NCBI GenBank assembly: GCA_030589965.1
Contig: JAUUZM010000202.1
Location: 1 to 6,251, forward strand
Source of the DNA: Bacteroides sp.
Lineage (GTDB): Bacteria > Bacteroidota > Bacteroidia > Bacteroidales > SM23-62
Direction of reading: 5' to 3'
Length of the DNA stretch: 6,251 bases
The notes beneath the pieces are model-generated. The model saw only the letters and a program-made list of their open reading frames with translations, was not told where the DNA came from and made no database searches. Below, in pieces: positions 1 through 6,251 of the stretch. How positions within the stretch are numbered: position 1 is the stretch's first letter; each line of letters opens with the position of its first letter. The position numbers and the translations under genes are program-made.

Positions 1-16
1 AGCATTTGTCCAATAG

Positions 17-166
17 GATTTGACGTTAAACACTTCTCATCGCCCTCAACTACTTCCTGTTTTTCGGGTTTCATCTGGTTTTGAAACCTTCCATTACTGG
101 GAAAATAAAGAAGAAGACATTAAATTCTGGTTCATGAAATGGGAACCGGAAAGAAATGTTGTCTGA
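17..166 (+). other. Possible C-terminal remnant of a coding sequence (uncertain)
   Basis: This frame is open for 49 codons between TAG at 14-16 and TGA at 164-166. Its second half reads like real protein, rich in aromatic and charged residues (TFHYWENKEEDIKFWFMKWE). The frame has only four codons before the TAG at the window edge, and the frames beside it also close early: frame 3 at 21-23 and frame 1 at 82-84. It is therefore not a simple 3' end of an intact gene entering the window. It could be a frameshifted or decayed gene tail, a very short ORF from TTG at 20 (48 residues), or chance. I do not recognise the family. The following 67 bases up to the next gene show no clear terminator or promoter. 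Confidence 0.25.
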
Positions 167-233
167 GCTACGCAACCAATCCCGCCAGGTGATCATCTAT
201 TCGATGAACATGAACCATTAACTGCCTCTGCCC

Positions 234-1019
234 ATGAAATCTTTAATGCAAATCCAGTTCAGGTCATTACTGCGCCTGGCTGTACCTTATTTTCTGGTAC
301 CCCTGCTTTTAATTATGATACCTGCCGGACTCTCAGCTCAGAAACGGGTAGTAGATGTCATTTACCTCAACAGTGGTGAGGTTTTCAAGGGACACATGAG
401 GGAAAGCCCTGATCCGGATAAGATTCGGCTTGAAACCCTTTGTCTGAATACAAGATTCTTTCCAAAAGGGGAGATCAACAGGATAGAGGAGGAGAAGATT
501 AATATGAAGACCATGCGCTATGGAAAGGAACCTTCTGTTCAGGGGTATTTTAACAAAACTGATTTGGGGTTGCTAATTGGATCAGGTAATTCAAATAATG
601 TTGCTTTCAGTATACAGATGGTCAACGGTTATAAATTTGGCGGGAAATATTATCCGGGGATAGGAACCGGACTTGAATTTTACGGTCACACAGTATTACC
701 CCTTTATGCAGATTTTACCTATGCCCTTGCCGAAAACCATGTCAGTCCCTTTCTCAAGGCAAGCTTCGGCTATTCAATCCCGATTGAAGAGTCCAGAGGA
801 CAATGGGGAGCGTCGACCGAGAACAAGGGGGGGATTATGTTTGCCGTTGGGGTTGGTACCATGATACGCACTGGAGTTCACAGTGCCATGTCTATTTCCC
901 TGGTATACCGCTACCAAAGTTTGAGGTCAGTTTATACAGAGGATTGGAACAATGATGTTGTGAATCTGGAAAAACAAATGAACCGAGTTGCTCTTCGTTT
1001 CGGTTTTATATTTGATTAA
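234..1019 (+). CDS. Secreted outer-membrane beta-barrel protein, function unknown
   Basis: The product has 261 residues. Residues 1-35 form a signal peptide: basic N-terminus (R10, R14), hydrophobic core about 15-33, and a likely signal peptidase I cut after Ser-Ala (35|36), leaving an N-terminal Gln. Residues about 39-90 form a small domain starting DVIYLNSGEVFKG and ending INRIEEEKI, a pattern common in Bacteroidota envelope proteins, usually written as 'DVVYLKNG...G'. Residues about 103-261 alternate polar and hydrophobic or aromatic residues as in an outer-membrane beta-barrel, with Gly/Tyr/Phe-rich strands and a last strand ending RFGFIFD, an aromatic C-terminus typical of barrel proteins. 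The predicted location is the outer membrane. Met1 at 234 is chosen, but Met5 at 246 would leave the signal peptide almost unchanged. No Shine-Dalgarno motif is seen, as expected for Bacteroidota. The next gene starts 40 bases downstream on the same strand. The specific role, whether pore, adhesin or structural, cannot be read from the sequence. Confidence 0.85.
   Translation: MKSLMQIQFRSLLRLAVPYFLVPLLLIMIPAGLSAQKRVVDVIYLNSGEVFKGHMRESPDPDKIRLETLCLNTRFFPKGEINRIEEEKINMKTMRYGKEPSVQGYFNKTDLGLLIGSGNSNNVAFSIQMVNGYKFGGKYYPGIGTGLEFYGHTVLPLYADFTYALAENHVSPFLKASFGYSIPIEESRGQWGASTENKGGIMFAVGVGTMIRTGVHSAMSISLVYRYQSLRSVYTEDWNNDVVNLEKQMNRVALRFGFIFD
1007..1014 (+). promoter_or_regulatory. Possible Bacteroidota -7 box (TATATTTG) before the GH84-like gene
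   Basis: TATATTTG matches the Bacteroidota sigma -7 consensus TAnnTTTG exactly and lies 45 bases before the ATG at 1060. The best -33 candidate is GTTG at 987-990, only 16 bases upstream of the box, which is shorter than usual. The box also encodes the last residues of the barrel protein (Ile-Phe-Asp), so it may be coincidental. Confidence 0.35.
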
Positions 1020-1059
1020 ATCCGGAATTCAGTTATTTTTACAAGAAGACTTCCGGAAC

Positions 1060-3663
1060 ATGTCATGTAGCTCTGTAAACAGAAAATTTATCTTTTTTGC
1101 CGGCCTTCTGCTGGTAATCACCTTGTTTCATCGATGTGCAGAAGAGGACAGTCCACCCCCCACCGGCCAGGGATGGAGTAGTTCAGACTTTTCATCCATT
1201 CCGATACGGCAACGAATAATGCAAGCCGACAGGGGTAACCTTGTTAGAAATCCTTCATTCGAATTCGGGAGATCTATTGACGTTGACAGCGCTGTTCACT
1301 CCAGTAATATTACGGCCTGGACAATGATGGGAGAGAATGTTACCTGGGTATTTGATTCAACATCTGAACCAACGGCTGATGAGGTACGATCAGGTTCACA
1401 TTCCATTCAAATTCATCGGGACCATGCAGAACCATACGACAGAAAGGGAGCTGGTATCATTTCAGATTTTATCAGGGTCATACCTGGTAACTATGATCTC
1501 TCCTTTTGGATCAGATTGTCGGATATTAAACCTCCAAGAGTGAGAAAGGGCAGGAGAATGAGTGTTGGCATTGATATTAGGATTCTTTTTTATGATAAGA
1601 ACCGCCTTCTTCTTAGTGAAAATCCAAACCTTGGGCAGGAATCAGCCGGCTACATACGTAAGTCGGATGCATTTTCGGATTTCTGGTATATTGACAGCCT
1701 GGGATGGACCTCAGTAAAGGGTCGAAGCAGTAATAATTTTTTCACCAAAGGAGATATACCCGATGAGGCAAGATATGTCAAGGTATATCTTGGTTTACGG
1801 GGGAGCGGGACCATGTGGATTGATGATGTAGATTTAAGGTATGGGAGGAGAAATTTCACCCCTCTTGAAAGAACTTCAAGATTAGTTGATACTTCCCTGG
1901 CTAAACTGGAGCTTATCCTGCCTACACCGAAAGAAATAAAGAGCGCAGAGCCATATCAATTTCATTTCGAAGGATCGGACACTCTTCCATTGCCAATCAT
2001 ATTGATCCCCCTCAAAAGTGAGAAACAGACCCGTGCAGCTGCAGACCTCCTGAAATCTAAAATTGACGGTGTGTTCGCGAAACACTTCGGGACAGACAGC
2101 ATCCAGGGAATTCAGATTATTGCAGGAGGTGATCCCGGTGAGATTGGGGAAGGGGGACTCATATTCAGCCTTGGAGATAGGTCACTTGCCAGGGGTATGG
2201 AGAATCTTCAGGGCTATGTTATTCGAACGGATACCCTAAACTCAAATCTTATTCATTTGTCCGGGGCATCTGCCAGGGGAGATTTTTATGCAGCTGCAAC
2301 AGCCATTCAAATGCTGGACGGATTTTTATTTTACCGGGCAGATATAAGAGATTTCCCTGATATACATGAAAGAGCCTTTATGGTTTCACCGGTTACAGCT
2401 GCATCCAATACGATAGACTATATTCCTCATCTCACCGAGATGGCCGGTATGAAACTCAACTTTGCATATCTCGATTACTATCGTTCAAAAACACTCTGGC
2501 AACAGGAAAGTACGGCTTACCTGGATGGATTAAAAGCCATTGGAAAGGAAAACCGTACAACTGAAATGCTATCACTGGCTCAAATGGTTAATCCCTATGC
2601 ATTTCTTCCGGAAGGGGCAATGGTCGATTCCCTCGATACAGATCTCAGGGAGAGATGGACCCACTCAGGGGATGCCAGCATGGAGAGGCTGAAGGTGCAA
2701 TTGCATGAGGGATTGAAGGCCGGTGCTACAACGCTTGTCCTCTGTACGAATGATCACCTTCCCCTTTCCCCGGAAGGGAATTATAATTTGTATTCCCAAA
2801 AGGATAATGAGAATTATTTAAATCTACAGGCAGCTCACCTGGAAATGATCCGCTCTGTACTCTCCTGGAGGAATGGTATTGATCGGGGAATTGGAATAGA
2901 ATTTTTATCACCATGGTATTCGAATAATGAACTGGGATTGAGCAGGGGACAGGCAGAACGGTATTTAGTAGACCTGGCTTCAAAATTGCCTGAAGACCTG
3001 AAATTCCTGTGGACAGGACCATCTATCCGTAGTGCAGATATCAGCAAGGTTGATTTTAAGCGCTATCAGGAACTTTCAGGCAGGGAACTTGTCCTGATGG
3101 ATAATACATTGGGAAGCCTGAGTGATTTGTCCTTTGACACTCTGAGTATGAACGGGAATCATATGAAACTACGCAGCCTGAGTCTATTCGATCCATTTGC
3201 AGTAGATTTTTCAGATCCCTTTGCATTGCTGGAAGGAAATGGTAAGATGCTGGTGAATGCACCACTTTCATCTGAAATCATGAAGCTGCGAATGGCTACA
3301 GCCGCTGATTTTATGTGGAACACAGGGGATTACAACCCGGATATATCTATTTATAAGGTTCTGGTATCAGGATTCGGGGAGATTATCACCACTGAACTTT
3401 ATGTTTTTAACGATGCTTATTATTCTGCACTGGCCTCCATAATCGGTCTCAGGAATGGTATGGAACAGCAACGGACAATAAGGCATATTAATGTGCAGTT
3501 TGACCTGATGGAGGAAACTCTGCATAATCTGGACCGTTCCCTGGTTGATAGGCCTGAACTCCTAAATGAACTTAAACAGTTGAAACAGAGCGTGGAAAGC
3601 ATTTATGATGCGGAGTTGAAAACTGTGGCGAATCAAATAATTGCATCATTGAAAAGTATGTAA
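1060..3663 (+). CDS. Secreted, probably lipid-anchored GH84-like protein with carbohydrate-binding-like module; catalytic motif altered
   Basis: The product has 867 residues from ATG 1060. This start is chosen over TTG 988 because it puts a signal sequence at the N-terminus and avoids overlap with the upstream gene. Residues 8-25 are a basic then hydrophobic signal ending LFHRC; Cys26 is probably lipidated, and AEED follows it, resembling the acidic surface-export signal of Bacteroidota lipoproteins. The lipobox is atypical (Arg at -1). Residues about 60-260 look like a jelly-roll carbohydrate-binding module, from NPSFEFG (64) to MWIDDVDL (252). Residues about 284-427 resemble the zincin-like domain that precedes GH20 and GH84 barrels, ending SARGDFYAAATAIQML. 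Residues about 436-770 match a GH84 barrel: SPWYSN (617-622) where GH84 has CPTEYN, FLWTGP (649-654), an Asn after the next strand (N682), and AADFMWNTGDYNPD (748-761). A helical C-terminal region follows. The family's Asp-Asp pair is Asn564-Asp565 here, and the GFYG and KDDPY motifs are missing (AFMVS at 439-443, LDYYRS at 471-476). Fold assignment is confident; beta-N-acetylglucosaminidase activity is doubtful. Confidence 0.8.
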   Translation: MSCSSVNRKFIFFAGLLLVITLFHRCAEEDSPPPTGQGWSSSDFSSIPIRQRIMQADRGNLVRNPSFEFGRSIDVDSAVHSSNITAWTMMGENVTWVFDSTSEPTADEVRSGSHSIQIHRDHAEPYDRKGAGIISDFIRVIPGNYDLSFWIRLSDIKPPRVRKGRRMSVGIDIRILFYDKNRLLLSENPNLGQESAGYIRKSDAFSDFWYIDSLGWTSVKGRSSNNFFTKGDIPDEARYVKVYLGLRGSGTMWIDDVDLRYGRRNFTPLERTSRLVDTSLAKLELILPTPKEIKSAEPYQFHFEGSDTLPLPIILIPLKSEKQTRAAADLLKSKIDGVFAKHFGTDSIQGIQIIAGGDPGEIGEGGLIFSLGDRSLARGMENLQGYVIRTDTLNSNLIHLSGASARGDFYAAATAIQMLDGFLFYRADIRDFPDIHERAFMVSPVTAASNTIDYIPHLTEMAGMKLNFAYLDYYRSKTLWQQESTAYLDGLKAIGKENRTTEMLSLAQMVNPYAFLPEGAMVDSLDTDLRERWTHSGDASMERLKVQLHEGLKAGATTLVLCTNDHLPLSPEGNYNLYSQKDNENYLNLQAAHLEMIRSVLSWRNGIDRGIGIEFLSPWYSNNELGLSRGQAERYLVDLASKLPEDLKFLWTGPSIRSADISKVDFKRYQELSGRELVLMDNTLGSLSDLSFDTLSMNGNHMKLRSLSLFDPFAVDFSDPFALLEGNGKMLVNAPLSSEIMKLRMATAADFMWNTGDYNPDISIYKVLVSGFGEIITTELYVFNDAYYSALASIIGLRNGMEQQRTIRHINVQFDLMEETLHNLDRSLVDRPELLNELKQLKQSVESIYDAELKTVANQIIASLKSM

Positions 3664-3680
3664 GATTATTACTACTTTTG
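3649..3680 (+). promoter_or_regulatory. Bacteroidota-type promoter for the TPR-comA-DUF368 unit
   Basis: The -7 box TACTTTTG at 3673-3680 matches TAnnTTTG and is followed by CAGCG, a very common context for Bacteroidota promoters. A -33-like ATTG ends at 3651, 21 bases before the box, close to the usual spacing. Transcription would begin near 3685, giving a leader of about 20 bases before the ATG at 3704. The -33 part lies within the last codons of the GH84-like gene. Confidence 0.65.
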
Positions 3681-3703
3681 CAGCGAAATTTTAATGTTGA
3701 CGG

Positions 3704-5137
3704 ATGGACAAGGAAAAGGATTATTTTCAGGAGGACAGGGAATTACAGGAAATAATTAATCGATTCGAGAATATGCTCAACCAGGTTGGAGCATCTTTTT
3801 TTGATGTCCATGAGTTTGAGAGGATCATCGACCATTACCTGGATACCAATCATTTCAAAAAGGCTTTTGATGCTGTGCGTTTCGGGAAGAACCAGCATCC
3901 TGGTTCTACTTCTTTGCAGGTAAAGGAAGCCCAGGTCTATGCCGAGAAAGGGGAATCCCTGCAGGCACTCTCCATGGTTGAAAAATTGGAACATCAGTCC
4001 GAATCAAGCAACGAGGTTTTAATGCTCAAGGGTATGATCCTGAACCAGCTTGGAAAAGTGACCGAGGCGGAAAATGCGTTTGAGAAGGCCCTGGAACTGA
4101 GCTATGAAAATGTGGATGAGATACTCTATGATATATCCCTCTCATTCCAGTATGTAAACCAGTACAAAACGGCCCTCAAATACCTTGAGAAAGCAAATAA
4201 AAGGATACCGGGAAAACTCAATGTACTTTATGATCTTGCATATTGCTATGACAGGCTGCATAATTTTGACCAGAGTGTTATGTATTATGAGGCTTACCTG
4301 GACCGGGAACCTTTTTCAGAGAATGTCTGGTATAATCTGGGACTCCTGTATTTTAAGAAGGAAAACTTCAAAAAGGCTGTGGAATGCTATGATTATTCAA
4401 TAGCCATAAATGACCAGTATTCTTCTGCGGTTTTTAATAAAGCAAATGCCCTGGCCAACCTCAGTGAATATAAGGAGGCAATCGAAACCTATAAGGATTG
4501 TATAGAGCTGGAGCCGGAAAATGTACTTGCCCACTGCTATTTGGGGGAATCTCTTGAGAAGCTTGAAAGATATGATGAAGCCATCGTCTGGTACCAGAAG
4601 GCTACCGAGGTGGATCCTGGATTTTCAGAGAGCTGGTATGGGATTGCGGTTTGCTACCTTTTTCAGAAACTGTACCGTGATGCCCTGTTTCATGTGAAGA
4701 AGGCAATATCCCTCGATGATGATAATCCGGATTTCTGGTTTACACTGGGTAATATTCATTCCAACCTGGATGAAAACACAGATGCCATTTCAGCTTACAG
4801 CCGGACCTGTGAACTGGATCCTTATGATGATGAGGCCTGGATTAACCTGGCACATCTCCTTTTTAAGCAAGGATCTGTCCATAAGGCAATAGATACTCTT
4901 AAGGATTCCTACACCCATACCTTCGATATTGGAATTGTAAATTTTTATTTGTCCGCCTATTATCATCAGGCAGGAGATTTCGAACAATCACTGAAGTTTT
5001 TTGAAACGGGATTGAAACTTGATTATTCAGGGCATAGGGTAGTGGTTAAGGTGAGTCCATCTATACCCGATATCGAGGAGTATAAAGTTCTGCTCGAGAA
5101 ATACCTTCCCTCTAGAAATCCGGGTAAACGAAACTAA
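3704..5137 (+). CDS. Cytoplasmic tetratricopeptide repeat (TPR) protein
   Basis: The product has 477 residues with no signal peptide or membrane segment, so it is probably cytoplasmic. After a charged N-terminus (about 1-35) nearly the whole length is made of about eleven TPR units of 34 residues, with the usual pattern W/Y-x2-LG-x2-Y and a later A-x3-Y/F-x-KA-hydrophobic-x-L-x-P. The clearest are WYNLGLLYFKKENFKKAVE (from residue 209), the unit from about 243 ending CIELEPEN, the unit from about 277 ending ATEVDPG, the unit from about 345 ending CELDPYD, and AWINLAHLLFKQGSVHKAI (about 378). Such arrays form superhelical scaffolds for protein-protein contact; no catalytic domain is visible. 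The last 40 residues depart from the repeat and are charged. It is first in a same-strand run with the ComA homologue (50 bases downstream) and DUF368, and has its own promoter. The partner is unknown; the context hints at a role with those two genes but does not show one. Confidence 0.9.
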   Translation: MDKEKDYFQEDRELQEIINRFENMLNQVGASFFDVHEFERIIDHYLDTNHFKKAFDAVRFGKNQHPGSTSLQVKEAQVYAEKGESLQALSMVEKLEHQSESSNEVLMLKGMILNQLGKVTEAENAFEKALELSYENVDEILYDISLSFQYVNQYKTALKYLEKANKRIPGKLNVLYDLAYCYDRLHNFDQSVMYYEAYLDREPFSENVWYNLGLLYFKKENFKKAVECYDYSIAINDQYSSAVFNKANALANLSEYKEAIETYKDCIELEPENVLAHCYLGESLEKLERYDEAIVWYQKATEVDPGFSESWYGIAVCYLFQKLYRDALFHVKKAISLDDDNPDFWFTLGNIHSNLDENTDAISAYSRTCELDPYDDEAWINLAHLLFKQGSVHKAIDTLKDSYTHTFDIGIVNFYLSAYYHQAGDFEQSLKFFETGLKLDYSGHRVVVKVSPSIPDIEEYKVLLEKYLPSRNPGKRN

Positions 5138-5187
5138 GTGACTGACACCATTGATTAAAAGACTGTACAACAATAAACTTTTATTTT

Positions 5188-5970
5188 ATGAAACCAGATT
5201 TGCCATATATTCCTGAAAGGACAGTAAAGCCCAGGCAATCAGGATTAACCATGATGATGGATATGGGACTAAGTATTCGTGAATCGGAAGATTTTATCAA
5301 TTCCAGCGCAGAATATACAGATCTCGTAAAATTCGGATTTGGTACAGCTCTGGTAACAAAAGGATTGGAAGAAAAAATCCGTTTGTATAAGGAAGCAGGA
5401 TTAATACCATATTTCGGGGGTACCCTGTTTGAACTGTTTGAAATCCGGGGGAAATTTGAGGAATTTCGAAAGTATGTTGATCATTATAAAATGGAAATGG
5501 TCGAAGTCTCTGACGGATCCATGGCCATGCCACATGATTCCAAACTTGAATATATCCGTCAGCTTTCTTCTCAGGTGACCGTGATATCCGAAGTGGGTTC
5601 AAAAGTAGTTGGCGTTGAAATTTCGAACGATCGATGGGTGGGCATGATGAAATCCGAGCTGGAAGCAGGATCCTGGAAAGTCATCGGAGAGGCCAGGGAA
5701 AGTGGTACCATAGGAATTTATAAGAAAGACGGCTCAGCCAATACAGAGCTGATTAATGATATTTTTGAGCAGGTAAAAATGGATAATGTGCTCTGGGAGG
5801 CACCTTTGAAAAGCCAGCAGGCATGGTTTATTCAGACCATGGGATGCAATGTCAGCCTGGGTAATATTGCCCCTGGGGAAGTAGTAGCCCTTGAAAGCCT
5901 TCGTCTTGGTTTGAGAGGCGATACATTTTTTGATTTTCTTCCTGAATCTCTTCACGATAAAAAATTATGA
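5188..5970 (+). CDS. comA: Phosphosulfolactate synthase homologue (ComA family)
   Basis: The product has 260 residues, close to the usual 250-260 of the family. Characterised members catalyse addition of sulfite to phosphoenolpyruvate to give (2R)-phospho-3-sulfolactate, the first step of coenzyme M synthesis in methanogens; relatives are Bacillus YitD and plant HSA32. The protein is a soluble TIM barrel. Family motifs run in order: GLTMMMDMGL near the N-terminus, KFGFGT (48-53), YFGGTLFE (75-82), VEVSDGSM (105-112), ISEVGSK (133-139, with a conserved Lys), GEARESGTIGI (167-177) and LWEAPLKSQQAWFI (from 202), then NVSLGNI. All expected motifs are present, so the gene looks intact. The ATG at 5188 fits the family N-terminus. 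The stop overlaps the DUF368 start as ATGA, indicating translational coupling. Coenzyme M synthesis is not expected in Bacteroidota, so the physiological product (sulfolactate, another sulfonate, or a changed reaction) is open. Confidence 0.9.
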   Translation: MKPDLPYIPERTVKPRQSGLTMMMDMGLSIRESEDFINSSAEYTDLVKFGFGTALVTKGLEEKIRLYKEAGLIPYFGGTLFELFEIRGKFEEFRKYVDHYKMEMVEVSDGSMAMPHDSKLEYIRQLSSQVTVISEVGSKVVGVEISNDRWVGMMKSELEAGSWKVIGEARESGTIGIYKKDGSANTELINDIFEQVKMDNVLWEAPLKSQQAWFIQTMGCNVSLGNIAPGEVVALESLRLGLRGDTFFDFLPESLHDKKL

Positions 5971-6251
5971 GTAAAAGAAGTTTACGCGATTTCGGCCTCA
6001 TCCTTCTCAAGGGAATGGGTATGGGAGCAGCTGATGTAGTACCCGGTGTATCCGGAGGAACCATTGCCTTTATTACTGGTATTTATGAAGAACTGATAAA
6101 TTCTATCAAGAATATCAATTACGGTACCATCAGTACCTTGTGGAAGGAGGGAATCCCTTCTTTCTGGAAGGCTGTAAACGGGAATTTCCTGTTGTCTTTG
6201 GTAGGCGGGATACTGATATCCGTGCTTACCCTTGCCAGGGTACTTGAATAC
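5967..6251 (+). CDS. DUF368 (PopT-like) polytopic membrane protein, 5' part
   Basis: The first 95 codons are in the window and the gene runs off its end. The N-terminus carries the hallmark of DUF368, KGMGMGAADVVPGVSGGT (15-32), followed by IAFITGIYEELI. A hydrophobic segment begins at about residue 73 (FLLSLVGGILISVLTLA), the first clear membrane helix besides the re-entrant-like Gly-rich stretch. Members of this family have been reported to move undecaprenyl phosphate back across the cytoplasmic membrane (PopT), recycling the lipid carrier for cell-wall and surface glycans. ATG 5967 overlaps the preceding TGA by ATGA, so it is translated with the ComA homologue. In Bacteroidota shikimate dehydrogenase often lies further downstream, which cannot be checked here. 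Confidence 0.92.
   Translation, partial: MSKRSLRDFGLILLKGMGMGAADVVPGVSGGTIAFITGIYEELINSIKNINYGTISTLWKEGIPSFWKAVNGNFLLSLVGGILISVLTLARVLEY

Noticed and set aside
1020..1058. Two copies of TCCGGAA (1021-1027 and 1052-1058) in the gap between the first two genes
   Set aside because: The copies are short and self-complementary, with no T-run after a stem and no wider symmetry; not enough for an operator or terminator.
988..1059. Upstream TTG start for the GH84-like protein, adding 24 residues
   Set aside because: It would overlap the barrel gene by 32 bases and bury the signal sequence inside the protein; ATG 1060 gives a normal N-terminal signal.
1650..3602. Several open frames on the minus strand and in other plus frames across the GH84-like gene
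   Set aside because: They lie inside a well-supported gene, show no recognisable domain or promoter, and have the look of chance open frames.
3743..4987. Repeats within the TPR gene considered as a DNA repeat array
   Set aside because: The periodicity is at protein level (34 residues); the nucleotide sequence of the units is diverged, so it is not a DNA repeat or CRISPR-like structure.
5151..5187. Promoter-like TTG (5151-5153) and TAAACTTT (5174-5181) before the ComA homologue
   Set aside because: The second box lacks the TTTG core and a start there would leave almost no leader; read-through from the TPR gene is simpler.

Overview
The window looks like a chromosomal segment from a member of the Bacteroidota, probably a Bacteroidales-like lineage. 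Three things point there. There are no Shine-Dalgarno motifs before the starts, but TAnnTTTG promoter -7 boxes are present. The envelope proteins are of Bacteroidota type: a short 'DVIYLxxGxxxxG' domain fused to an outer-membrane barrel, and a secreted protein with an acidic stretch just after its cysteine. The order TPR protein - phosphosulfolactate synthase homologue - DUF368 protein is, from memory, a familiar Bacteroidota neighbourhood. All five genes I accept are on the plus strand. I see no RNA genes, mobile elements or CRISPR arrays.

Layout. Positions 1-233 hold no complete gene; an open stretch at 17-166 reads like the C-terminal tail of a protein but has no visible intact upstream part. 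Positions 234-1019 encode a secreted or outer-membrane beta-barrel protein of unknown function. Positions 1060-3663 encode a large, probably surface-anchored protein with a jelly-roll carbohydrate-binding-like module, a zincin-like domain and a diverged GH84 (beta-N-acetylglucosaminidase) barrel whose catalytic signature is altered. A good Bacteroidota promoter (-7 box 3673-3680) then starts a second unit: a cytoplasmic TPR protein (3704-5137), a ComA-type phosphosulfolactate synthase homologue (5188-5970), and the first 95 codons of a DUF368 membrane protein (5967 to the window end), which overlaps the ComA homologue by ATGA.

How they fit together. The first two genes are envelope proteins and may be co-transcribed, though a promoter-like box lies between them. 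The last three look like an operon. DUF368 proteins have been described as undecaprenyl-phosphate translocases (PopT), and ComA joins sulfite to phosphoenolpyruvate. Whether these activities are linked in this organism cannot be told from the sequence. The most unusual item is the GH84-like protein, which keeps the fold signatures but has lost several residues the glycosidase family needs, suggesting a binding protein or an enzyme with changed chemistry.
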